NCBI GenBank assembly: GCA_949128115.1
Contig: OX421967.1
Location: 25,994,635-26,058,634 of the forward strand
Direction of reading: 5' to 3'
Source: Anaspis maculata
Taxonomy: Eukaryota > Arthropoda > Insecta > Coleoptera > Scraptiidae
Length of the DNA: 64,000 bases
Shown here piece after piece: positions 36,613-48,700 of the stretch. Made by a program: the position numbers and the translations under genes. Each line of letters starts with the position of its first letter. Positions within the stretch are counted from its first letter, which is position 1. A model generated the notes under the pieces. The model made no database searches and was not told the origin of the DNA. It was given only the letters and a program-made list of their open reading frames with translations.

Positions 36613-38474
36613 ACAGGGTGGTCCATCCTAGCGTGATTATCCCATAGCGGTCTTACCGTTCAAGATAGAGAAAAAGATGTAAGATAAAAGTTACATGGTT
36701 TGATAAGACCTATAACCTAAAATTATTTTCAACTATACAGGTGTCCCATTTTGACGGGATTAATAAAATGTCAATTTTTTTAAATAGAACACCCTATATT
36801 TTTTTGCATTTTCATGTTAACTTTTTCAACTGTCTTATGCCTGTGTTTTTTTCAATTGTGTGGCAGTGCTACCAACTAAAAATTAAAAACTAAAAAAATC
36901 GCATTTCCACAGTTTTCATAGAAAAATCGTAGCGGCCTTGATTTTCAAAACTAAGAGATGAAACTTGACATGGTGATAGTCAAGTCAAAGACCAATATCC
37001 CAATGTCAAAAAATTGGGATTTCTTGATACAGGGCGTTCACAAAAAACATCAAACTTCATAATTTTCAAAGTATCATAACTCATTTTTTTCAAATGGCAT
37101 GCCCCTAATTTTATAACTTTATCTGATTGATTTTTTTATCCTTTTTCATTTTTACTAGGGGTACCCTACCCTTAAGGACGGAGTCATATTGGTGAAATAA
37201 GCGTTGCGAAATCAATCCGTCTGGGTTTATTCCTGGACGGATTCTCACCATATTGGTCTCTTTCGAAAGCTACAAGGATGTACTTTGGTTTGAGCTCATT
37301 GGCATTTCCAAAATCCAAAAAAAAAATTTACATTTGAAAAAATTATTTTTGGATTTCGGAAATGCCAATGGGCTCAAACCAAAGTACATCCTTGTAGCTT
37401 TCGAAGGAGGCCAAAATGATAAGAATCCGTCAAGGAATAAACCCAGACGGATTGATTTCGCAACGCTTATTTTACCAATTCAACACCGTCCTTGAACTTC
37501 ATTTTTTCGAGATAATCGGAAATTTTCACAAAATTTGCTTTTCTTTGTTTGTTTTTTTTCAAAAATTGAGTTGGTCGTGATGAATGACAGACAAGCCAAA
37601 TAGTACGCAACTCTCAGTTAGTCACTCTGAATATTGTCGAACAAAGCAAAATGATTTTACGCGAGAGGAAATAATTTATATGATATTCTGGCAATAATCC
37701 AGATATCCAGGATCCCACTTTGTTTTCTTTTTGCGTTGAAGCCATTTTTTTTGTTCGACAGTTTTCAGACTGACTAATTGACAGCTGCGTACTATTTGGC
37801 TGGCCTGTCATTCATCGCGGCCAACTCAATTTTTGAAGAAAAAAAACAAAAAAATAGCAAATTTTGTGAAAATTTCCGATTATCTCGAAAAAAATGAAGT
37901 TTAAGGGTAGGGTACCCCTTGTAAAAATGAAAGAGGATAAAAAAAACTATCAGATAACGTTTTAAAATTAGGGGCATGCCATTTGAAAAAAATGAGTTAT
38001 GATACTTTGAAAATTATGAAGTTTGATGTTTTTTTGTGAGCCCTGTATCAAGAAATCCCAATTTTTTGACATTGGAATATTGGTCTTTGACTTGACTATC
38101 ACCATGTCAAGTTTCATTTCTCAGTTTTGATAAGCAAGGCCGCTACGATTTTTCTAAGAAAACCGTGAAAATGCAATTTTTTTTAGTTTTTAATTTTTAG
38201 TTGGTAGCACTGCCACACAATTGAAAGACAAAGATACAGGCATAGGACAGTTGAAACAGTTGAACATGAAAATGTAAAAAAATATAGGTGTTCGCATCCA
38301 TTTAAAAAAAAATTGACATTTTATTAATCCCGTCAAAATGGGACACCTGTATAGTTGAAAATAATTTTAGGTTATAGGTCTCATCAAACCATATTACTTT
38401 TTTCTTACATATTTTTCTCTATCTTGAACGGTAAGACCGCTATGGGATAATTACGCTGGGATGGACCACCTGTA
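36613..38474. mobile_element. Long palindromic element with a second element inserted in its left arm
   Basis: The termini ACAGGGTGGTCCATCCTAGC and GCTGGGATGGACCACCTGTA are inverted, and the arms pair through to a centre near 37690. Paired blocks include CCCATAGCGGTCTTACCGTT, GTCCCATTTTGACGGGATTA, GGGGTACCCTACCCTTAA and ACAAGCCAAATAGTACGCA. The left arm is about 316 bp longer than the right because of the insert at 37176-37491. ORFs in both arms are not conserved as proteins. Confidence 0.85.
37176..37491. mobile_element. Palindromic insert at a TTAA target inside the larger palindrome
   Basis: The element begins GGACGG and ends CCGTCC. It is itself a near-complete inverted repeat (ATAAGCGTTGCGAAATCAAT paired with ATTGATTTCGCAACGCTTAT; CTTTCGAAAGCTACAAGGAT paired with ATCCTTGTAGCTTTCGAAGG). 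The uninterrupted right arm of the host element reads CCCTTAAACTTC. The left arm reads CCCTTAA, insert, TTGAACTTC, so the target was TTAA with one copy now TTGA. TTAA targets are typical of piggyBac-like transposition. A related partial sequence lies at about 63040-63170. Confidence 0.75.
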
Positions 38475-39347
38475 CAGGACAGGCTGTCCGTTTTTCGAGG
38501 CTAAGCATGGGTATCTCGCTTATCTTTAGAGATACAGAATCGGTTAAATTAGAAAAAAGTTGCGAATTTTCATGACGATCAATGACTCAAAAAGATATTT
38601 GACTTGTCAGTTTTAGTTTTCGAAATATTGAGAAAAAAACAGAAATTTGTAATTTTTGTTTCTATTTTTCATTTGAAAAACGGTTGGAGGTAGCCTTTTC
38701 TAATTAAGACTTTGTGAAGGCACTTTGCCAATGGAAATTCAATGTTGCCAAAATCTTCATTCTAGCTTTCAAAACAACCGAGATATGACATTCAACTTTT
38801 TTTTCTTTAATGGGCGCCATATTGGATTTTGAAATTTTTGAATACAATATTTTTTTCTGGTTTTAACGATGTGTCACATGCCACTGTTGAATTCATGCTT
38901 TTGAGCAAAAAAATTTTTTTTTATTTTTCAAAGAGTGCTTTGGAAACAAAATCAGCACCGACAAAGAAAAAAAACGTAAATGTTGAACATTTATTCAACA
39001 GTGACATGTGGCACATCGTTGTAACCAGGAAAGAATGCCGTATTCAAAAATATCAAAATACAATATGGCGCCCATTAGGAAAAAAAGTTGAATGGCGTAT
39101 CTCGGTTGCTTTGAAAGCTAGAATAAAGATTTTGGCAGCTTTGAATTCCCCTTGAAAAATAAAGACAAAAATTCAAATTCCTGTTTTTTCACGATATCAC
39201 AAAAACTAAAATCGATACGTCAAATTTCTTTTTGGATCATTGATCGTCATGAAAATGCGCAACATTTTCCTAATTTTACCGACTTTGTATCTCTCAAGAT
39301 AAGCGAGATGCCCATGCTTAGCCTAAAAAAAACGGACACCTGTATAA
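38475..39347. mobile_element. Second long palindromic element, adjoining the first
   Basis: The left end CTGTCCGTTTTTCGAGGCTA followed by AGCATGGGTATCTCGCTTAT pairs with the right end ATAAGCGAGATGCCCATGCT followed by TAGCC and ACGGACACCTGTA. The arms pair to a centre near 38910 (CACATGCCACTGTTGAA paired with TTCAACAGTGACATGTGGCA). It starts within a few bases of the end of the previous palindrome. Confidence 0.8.
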
Positions 39348-41365
39348 TGATGAGTTTGTTACATGTTTGTTACCATATGGGTGAAAGCCTGTTCACGGAA
39401 TAAAAAGTTGGAAAATGAAGTTTTTCTAGATAGAAAAAATTCGAAAACCGAATTTCTCAAAAAACTAATTCAATCTTTTCTCCAACTTCCATTCTTAGCA
39501 TATGTCTGCATTTGAAATGAATATTTCGTGAAGCTCACCGCATTTCGAAGTTTGCACACCGCAGTCTTTTCAAATTCACGGAATGGCAAATTTATTTATT
39601 TTGAAAAAATTACCGTCGGAAAATCGGAACCGTGTCGATGTTGAAAATTGGTCTACACGATGCCCTATCCAATCTACTTTCGATACCAGTTGGAATTTTT
39701 CGAAAAAAGTCGATCCCCGAGCAGAAATGAACTTTTGAGTGAAGTTCTGCACCAAAAGCGAGTCCTCCTAGGTATAGCTAGCTAGGTAGCTAAAAACAAG
39801 GTATTTGAAAGCTCACAGCTATTCGCAACATATGTAATCGGCTTGACACTTCCTGTGGCTGTTCAAAATACCCATCAGGACAAACTCAAGAAAGTTTTAT
39901 AAACAAAACAAATACTTTCACCCCGTTGAACAATTATCATTTTTAGATAGAAAGTATAACTTGCCTTGATCCAGTCTGCGACTAGCAGATGATATACATT
40001 AATTTTTAACAGTTGGTTTAGCACTCTTGGTAATTTATTATTTACGAATACCTACGAATTTTCTTCGCTCACACATCCGTTCGCGTCAAACGCACTTACA
40101 CCAGTCCTCTCTCCCTAATCCCCGTTTTCTCGTCCTCTCTTATTCTACCACCCCCTCTCAAGTGTGACGGCCCCTGGCCTACAAGCCGGCTCCTCTGGAA
40201 TGCGGCGCGTCTGTAACTGTACCTTTATCCTCCCTAGTACCATTGTCTAGTACCTACCATTTCTTTCTTCCTCAATATCGCCCGTAATACTAATTTATCC
40301 CCGAAAATTTGATTCCCTTTTATGATCTAGAGCTGGCCATTACAATACTTTCACGGGGAAGTAAAATGAACCGATTTGACAAAAGGATGATCACGAGGCT
40401 ATATCGCTCTCGCATTTTTGACTTCATAAATGGGATAAGCTGATGCGGAAATGTGGGAAAAGATATCAAACGCGTCAATTTTTCATGTCCTTGTAGATGA
40501 AAAAAAATTAAAACAAATTTTTTGCACTATAGCCGAAGACTATTTTTTTTAACAGTGAAGAACGATAGCGACATGGTGACTGATGCTGTCAAGGTTTATG
40601 GTAGTGTGTCATACGTTTCGGTATAGCGTATAGCGATATTAAAAAAGGGTTCTGTAGGGGCTCCAGCAGCCCTTTCAAATTTCAAGGGCCCCCTCTCTAG
40701 CGACCCCCCGCCCCAAGAGAAAAAAATCTGCGTGGCGCTACTTCTCATTCTCAATCGAACGAGCACGGTTGTTTTTGTTTGTTAGTATGTGCTATTCTAC
40801 CAATTTTTGTGCTTTTGTCACCAAGTGCCAGGTTCACTTGATTTTTGGTCACTATATAACCTCCAGACAAGTGTGTGTAACTTTCTTAAAAACAATTGTA
40901 GATTTTTTCCAGTTATATTTTTGCAAACCCCGCATCAATGCCTCAAAACGGTTTTTAACATTTTACCGCCTTCTATGTTTTTTTGTAGAAGGTGTTCACG
41001 TATCATTTGTTACACCCCTCCCGGAGGCTTCCCCTTGAACATAATTTCAAAAATAGAAAACGATTCTTACATGATTTTTTTTTGTAGGTTTTGAATCTGC
41101 ATGTTCACTGAAATTTTCTGTGGCATATCGCACAGGGTACAGCATCAAACATTTCTCTCAAATTGGACATCCTGTACCTACGTATTTTATTATGGGAATC
41201 GATAATCATACCGTTGAAAAAATTGTTGAAGTTTCAAGAAATATGGAAAAATCCTTTTTTTCACGACGTCCCAATTTGAGAAAATTTTTTGATGTTGCCA
41301 GGGGATCCCGGGTCCGGGACGTCCTGGGACTTTTTTTTCAGTCGATCAAAATAAATTGTGTGTAT
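39348..41365. other. Intergenic DNA, no gene seen
   Basis: The stretch 40080-40270 is C-rich on the plus strand and unlike its surroundings. Overlapping ORFs at 40769-41094 are in T-rich sequence and have no motif. No gene is supported. Confidence 0.4.
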
Positions 41366-41589
41366 CCCGGCGGTAGCTCGGTGGGCTCCGTCTCTGGCTT
41401 CAAACCCAGAGGTCCGGAGTTCAAATCCCGCTGGGGCAGGTGGCTTTTCTCTATGCGCTCTCAAGTACTTTGGCGTGTACTAACCGAGCGGTCACGCCAA
41501 GAGATAAAGGGTGAAACGGAGAAAGTCACCGCAAGGGCGCTAATGAGCTAGTACTCGATGCGCCCATAAACACCCAATTAAAAAAAAAT
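41366..41589 (+). mobile_element. tRNA-derived SINE with A-rich tail
   Basis: The head 41366-41438 folds as a tRNA: acceptor arms CCCGGCG and CGCTGGG pair over seven bases (one G-T), and a T-arm-like GGAGTTCAAATCCCG is present. Pol III boxes are visible: A box TAGCTCGGTGGGC at 41373 and B box GAGTTCAAATCC at 41417. The anticodon arm contains GGCTTCAAACC, so the anticodon would be TCA. A tRNA-unrelated body of about 130 bp follows, ending in an A-rich tail (41572-41589). No protein is encoded; the overlapping 143-aa ORF is a by-product. Confidence 0.75.
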
Positions 41590-42675
41590 TAAAATTGTAT
41601 TGTCATGACAATTTAGCAAGCGATGTACGTCATCGGTTCATTCGTTCATTTCAACTTGAGAAACATATCTTTTTCTCATTTTTCACTTTACCCAAGGCAT
41701 AATGATAATGTATTCCTCAATAATTATTGTGCGTTTCAATTTTCAATAAATTCCAATTTCAATCTTATTTAATAACTACATAATTATTTATGTATAATAA
41801 GGGCACTTTAGACTCTTTCTTATGATCAACCAAGTACTTGTCAAGGTTTCAACATGAAAAAATCCAAAAGGCAAGATTTTTGTATTTTCGGGACCAAACT
41901 GAAAAATCCCGGGACCAGTCCCGATCAACTCTTCGGTCCCAGGACTTGGATGCCCTAACTCGATTGGACTTGAAAAATGCATTATTTCTAGCGCAAATGT
42001 CAAATTTCACAACCGCCTGAGATGTAATTTCATCTGAATTACTTGAATACGCAGGGTTGAACTGCGATTTGAATAGTTTTCCACTTTAGTTTGGGACACC
42101 CCTCTGCACACATAAGAACAGCAAGATTGAAATCTAAAATGATTCAACTTTTATTCAAAACAGAAATTTCTGTCGATGGCAACAAAGATATAATAAACAA
42201 ATCCGTGCAGAGACATAAAACCAACGTTTTCAATAAAAAATACAAGCAGGTAAACAATACAAAGTTACAGAAAATTCAAACAATACTGACAAAATATACT
42301 TTTTCCTTACAATCTACCTTAAAAATAATGCAAGAAAAGATCAACAAAATAGGAATAAAAACTACATACAATTACAAATTTTGTTAAAGACAGAGAGATA
42401 TATGGGTAACAATTATTGCGTATAGCACATAATAATGTAGAATACTATCAAAAATACTGCGTCATTACAATTTTGGCTCCAGAAATTTGGAATGTTTTAA
42501 GTACCTATATTTGAGGAGGTCGCGTGCAAAACAGTTTTTGGCTTCATTTTTGGTTTCCACAATATAGCCAATCAGACTGAATTTTAGTAACAAAACTGGG
42601 TGTGGGTACTCCCTAGAATCAATTTTGTACGCAAAAAAGAATATTAGACGTGTCTTGCAAGCAACCTCCTCTTTT

Positions 42676-42681
42676 TTTATT
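42676..42681 (-). terminator. Possible polyadenylation signal of the PPAT gene
   Basis: TTTATT on the plus strand, 23 bases past the stop codon on the minus strand. This is unusually close, and a more distal signal may be used instead. Confidence 0.35.
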
Positions 42682-42703
42682 AATTAATTGTTGGAGAATC
42701 TAT

Positions 42704-45700
42704 CTACCAGTCCAACGCAGGAGGTATATCTACGGGATAGTTTCCGGTCAAGCAAGCTGTGCAGTGAGACACTTTCTCGTCGCCAACTCGGTTTTTGTTC
42801 ACAGCTTTGACCAGACCTTCAACGCTGAGGTACTCCAAAGTGTCCGCGCCTGTAAAAGTAAACGTTTTACAAAAAACAAAAAAAGGATACAAGGCTTTCA
42901 ACACTCTATCACAATAAACCCATGGATTCCACCTTAACTGTCCAAAAATTGAAAAATTGTACCTATATTATAATAATGTCTCACAAAATGTAAAGTCGTG
43001 CGCCAAGAACCATACTTAGTGACTTCTGGTGACGCCATTCCGCGTAAGTATCCTTTCTGGCTGCTAATCAACGTGAAAATTTGACAGTTTTTGACGTGTG
43101 ACGGTACAACTTGGCATCTGTTGCAAGTCAGATTTGAAATTAATAGCGGCTTTACAGAACTTCGTTTGTCGCCGGCGACTGTCCCCCACTCCACTGTAGT
43201 TGAATAATTTGAACGACACGGTGACAGAAACTCGTGTCGCGGGAATTATGGAGGGAGGTAGGGAAGTACAGGCAGGTCGAATCCTATTGGCTAGCGACAA
43301 TGTCGCCGGCGACATACGAAGTTCTTAAAGCCGCCATAAGCCTTTAGTCTATGATGTCATATGTTTACAGAAACATTATTTGAGCAATAAAAAAAATCGT
43401 GTACCAATCAAACCTATTGTTCAAGAAAAAGAATTGATAAATTGTGTGTGAGTCTGAGTTTCACTTTTTGGAATCCTCAAGGACGATTCTCAACAATCAG
43501 CCAGTGTTTGTCTTCTTCAATGTCAATTCAGAAGAACGAAAGTATTCAAGCAACATCATATTGTTTCAGAAATCGTCCCGAGTTGACCTTATTAGGGGAA
43601 ACATAGCTTTTTCCACTTACCAACTTTCTCGGCCAAACATTTGGCATCCAGCTTGTTGGCAATGAGTTCTTCGCGCGTTGGGATATTGATGCCCATGTAG
43701 CAGGCATACTTCAAGGGTGGGCTGGCCACCCTGACGTGTACTTCGGCAGCACCTGCTTTGCGCAATAGCTGGATAATGGAACCGATCGTGTTGCCACGGA
43801 CAATCGAATCATCGATAAGGACGATACGTTTTCCTTTGACATTATCGCCGATGGCGGCTGAAAAAGAGACGGTAGATAATTATAAAAGTGGAGCGTTTTT
43901 CGTCGTTTGGAAACTTAATAGCTAATGAGAATCGAAACGCCACTGGGAGGAGATACATACTAAAATCAAAAGAAAAAAGCCGAAACATTTTCACTTGAGA
44001 CTATGTCAAGCCTGTGTATAAAGTGTTGAAGTGAAAATGAGACACCGCTTGTTTTTATAAAGGTTTCAAACTTGAGAAAGTGGGTACCAACTATATTTAA
44101 AAGGTGAAATCTCCGAGGAAATCTCACTTTTGGTCCTATTACACCCTAACACACATCTCTAGGGGGCACTACTGCATGAACAGAGCAATAAGATCATGGA
44201 AAGTCAACACTGGACAGGATTCATAAAATCAAGACGACATGCTTACCAAATTTCATGGAGACATTTTTCCGCCTCAATCCATTGGTAGGCTGGATGAAGG
44301 TCCGTCCGATGTATTCGTTTCTGCACAGCACTTCCTTGTAGGGAATTTTGGATTCGTCGGCGTAACCCGTTGCTGCAGCATTACCGGATGCAGGAATAGA
44401 CCCCACCACGTCAGCCTCCACGGGATGCTCCAAGGCTAGCTGTTTACCGCACTGAGTCCTCACTTTGTATACCTGCATTCGCAATAAACCAAACGTAATC
44501 TTATATGCCATTCTCAGGATCTAATTAAATGTTATGTAAATCATGCCTCTTGACTACAGGAGCGGTACGAAAGGCACTTCTGACTAAACTGCTTGACAAA
44601 TGAACTGCAACACCTAAAAATTAAGTGCATTTTCAAATTGAGATAGCTCGAAAAATATTTGACGGATTCCAGAAATTCAGCCATGTGAGAAAAGGTCATT
44701 CCTTTGACTATCGAGTGCTGGTATTGATGATAAGTTTGATTGCACAATTTGTCATATACAGGGTGCCAACGGAGAACGTGCAGATATGGGCAATCTTTCA
44801 CCTTGTGCAACTTTCTAAAAAAAAATCCGAGATTTTTTCTATCGCCTGCTTTTGAAAGGTTGAATCATTATGCCGAAACGGTTTTGGAATTTTTACCCTA
44901 ACTTTTTTTTTCAAAAAATTGTGCTCAATTTTCTGAAATATGCACTTTCTGATTAAGAAAAAGAAATAGAGACATTGTTTGTTTTCAAACGGCGTCCATA
45001 TTGAATTTGCTTACGAAGATTTCCATTTGAGCCTCCACATCCCCTAGAAACTACCCCTTTTGGGACCCCATCTCACAACAAGATATGCAATGCTTTATTT
45101 AAAAGGCATAAAAAAATTACTCATCAATAATTGGATTGAAATAAGGATACTGCGATGACCCCACAGTACAGCTCCCTAAAAACCACCCCTTGACTTCAAG
45201 GGACAGGGTTGGTAAGATAAGACATGCAATATGTACATGAAAATTCAAAAAAACTTCTTTTTCAACTGTTCCACTAAAAAAATGATGCTACACGATGACC
45301 CTCTGCGTAGGTCATCCCAACAGTAGCTACCCTCTCGGAAAAGAACTACCCTTTGAAAAACCAGTGCTTCCGCAATACCTCATTTGTTGGAATTTTTTCA
45401 AAATATGTGCAATAGTTTACCGCTACGATGATTTCATCCACATATCTACCCGAAACTACTCCTTCAACTACCCCTTCAATATCGCATAGCCTTTACCTTG
45501 ATGCGTGTGAGGTCATCGCGAAATCATTTTGAACTTATTCAATCGCACCTTCTCTGAGCTTCCAAATGAGGTTTGCATACCTTCAACCAAAGGGGCGATT
45601 TCTAGGGGTAGTTTCAAGAAAGGTTTTGTACTATCATCGTAGAAAACACCATCATTTCAATGAAACGGTTAGTAGGCAAAAGTTCTTTCAACTCGTAAAT

Positions 45701-48700
45701 AACGCATCAAGGTAGAGGCTATGCGATATTGAAGGGGTAGTTGAAGGGGTAGTTTCGGGTAGATATGTGAATGAAATCATCGTAGCGGCAAACTATTGCG
45801 ACAGATTTTAAAAAAATCCTAACTAATGAGGTATTGCGGAAGTACTGGTTTTTTGAAGGGTAGTTCTTTTTCGAGAGGGTAGCTACTGTTGGGATGACCT
45901 ACGTAAAGGGTCATCGTGTAGCATCACTTTGTCAGTGGAACAGTTAAAAAAGACGTTTTTTGGAATTTTCATGTATTGCATGACTTATCATACCAACCCT
46001 GTCCCTTGAAGTCAAGGGGTGGTTTTTAGGGAGCTGTACGTGTGGGGTCATCGTAGTATACTTATTTCAATCCAATTATTGATGAGTACTTTTCTTAGGC
46101 CTTTTAAATGAAGCATTGCATATCTTGTTGTGAGACGGTGTCCCAAAAGGGGTAGTTTCTAGGGGATGTGGAGGCTCCAATGAAAATCTTCGTAAATAAA
46201 TTCAATATGGACGCCGTTTGAAAACAAACGATGTCTCTATTTCTTTTTCTTAATCAGAAAGTGCATATTTCAGAATATTGAGCACAATTTTTTGAAAAAG
46301 AAAGTTAGGGTCAAAATTACAAAACCGTTTCGGCATAATGATTCAACCTTTCAAAAGCACGCGATAGACAAAATCTCGGACTTTTTTTTCGAAAGTTGCA
46401 CAAGGTGAAAGATTGCCCATATCTGAACGCTCTCCGTTGGCACCCTGTATATGACAAATTGTGCAATCAAACATATCATCAATACCAGCACTCGATAGTC
46501 AAAGAAATGATCTTTCCTCACATGGCTGAATTTCTGGAATCCGTCAGATATTTTTTGAGCTATCTCAATTTGAAAACGCATCTAATTTTTAGGTGTTGCA
46601 GTTCAATTGTCAAGCAGTTTATATGAGTGTTTCGCCTTAGAAGCACATCAAAAATGCCTTACCAGAACAAAAAATAAATCTTGGAACCTAGTTTAGAGCT
46701 ATAAAAATGACAAACTGGAAACAAACCTCTTGTCCTTCGAATATGCTGGTGGGTCGGGCGAAATAGATGTACTCGAAGATGCAGAACGCCAAAGGATTTC
46801 CATCAGGTCTGGCCACGACGTCTAGGGTGCGAACGCCTCGGCTAGTCATCTCCAGGATTTCTCCCGGTCGGATTTCGCGAACGAAGCTCATTACGTCGAT
46901 GATGAAGGCGCACGATTCCGAAGCCACCACCCAACCAATAGGTTTGACATTTGCATTTTCTATCTTCTCTTTGGCACTATCTAAACACGAAAATATTCGA
47001 CATTAGGAAATATTTACGTTCAATAATATCTGGCAATGGAAGTTGAATAAATAGAAATAAATCAGCTATTTGTAGCGTTCACCCTGGTCAATACACGGTG
47101 ATGTTACATTTGGAGACGATTCCAACAATCAGAATTTTTTGTGTATTTTCTTCAATTTCAATTCAGAAGAACGAAAGTATATTCATCATCACGCTGTTGA
47201 GAAATCGTCTCGTTTCACAGGAGGATTACAAGGATCCACGGTTACCTACCTACGCATTGTGAACCTGTCGACGGCTGAGCGCAAACACAGTGCAACCAAG
47301 AAAGAATGGCCGGGTTGAGAGTCGTCTAGGCCAGTGAAAAACTCTGTTTCATGTACATGAAGCGACTTCACTTTATATTTTGCCTTCCATTCAAGCCGAT
47401 ACTAGTTGACCGGAATAAAAAAGTTTGAAGATTTATTTTTAATTTTCACCCTGTATACTACGTAGTACGCGTCACAGGGATGTATGCTTCTAACATGTTA
47501 AACAGATGGGGATGAGCTAACCAAATAGCAAAAAACCGTTTGAGAACTACTTTCTTCAAGCAAAAAATCCAATTCAAATATAACTACTACATCCTGGAAA
47601 AGGAACTTTGCTTATAACATCAAAAGGCACCGTGGATCAAGAAGTATCAGGGGGCTGTAGAACCTTAACATCAGACAAATCCGGTTTAACATGCCCACCT
47701 TCACAACGGCGGACGCTTTTTTCAAATTCCATAATAGCATCGTAATGATAACGAAGACATTGCTTCGACCATGGCTCAAACAAAGATTCTCAAGCGCCAG
47801 AGTCCGATATCAAGGTATTTCCTGTAGCGGCACATGACACGCGGATTCACCGAAATTTTCTTGTTAACGTCGATGTACGTGTACGTGTTAGTCGATGTAG
47901 TACAGAAGAATGCGATTAGCTTACGTTAACTATTCTGTTTTCACACTTGAACATCGTATTCACAATCACAACTGTCAACGTTTGACAACTAGCTAACAGC
48001 TGCGTGCTTTGCTAATTGTGCCATTCAAAGTGTATGCTGTAAAGAAGAAAACAGAATACGTGCCAGATACTTCAGCTTTTGTATCATGCACGACCAATAA
48101 GAAACTCATGATGGGCATCCACGGGCTCGACGCAGGCAACAGTGAAAAAACAGCCTTTACCTTTTTTTGCGCTCTTCCGCTTTTTTCCTGCATTTCATTC
48201 CTTCTTTACACGCGTCGACTGCCTTTTTGCGGCTTTCTTCCCGTTTCGTGTGATTTTATTCCTTCTTTTCAGTTTTTCTAAAGACTGCGGCGATTTTTAG
48301 CCTTGTTTCTTGTTATACGACGCGTTCTTTTCAGCTTCTCCTCGCTCAACACCCCTATTTTGCTCCATAGTCCCGTTGGTGTCTTTTAGTAGCATATTGC
48401 CACAAAAACATTGTCTTTGAGTGTTTTTTTTTAGTATTTCTTGCGATATTTCGCCCTGTTTTTTTGTTAAATGACGCGTTATTTTTAGCTTCTTCCCTCC
48501 CAACACCCCTATTTTGCTTCCCGGTCTCGTTGGAGTGTTTAATCTTTCGTTTGGTACCATTTCCACTTCGTTCGGGAGGTTGCATAATGCAAATGCATAT
48601 CCATCCAGCGCTAAAAATACACTGCGTAGTTTCCTAACTTTCGTAATTTTTTTTCTCGAAAGTTTGCGGATCTTCCGCAAAATTTCCTTCGAAAAACCTT

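Noticed and set aside
41366..41438. Functional tRNA gene with TCA anticodon
   Set aside because: The head is continued by a SINE body and A-rich tail, the anticodon stem needs a bulged base, and no Pol III T-run follows directly.
41120..41551. 143-aa plus-strand ORF
   Set aside because: It runs through a tRNA-derived SINE, so the open frame is accidental.
44541..46626. Pairs of similar ORFs on opposite strands, looking like duplicated genes
   Set aside because: They are mirror images produced by a 2-kb palindrome; frames differ in start and stop and contain no motif.
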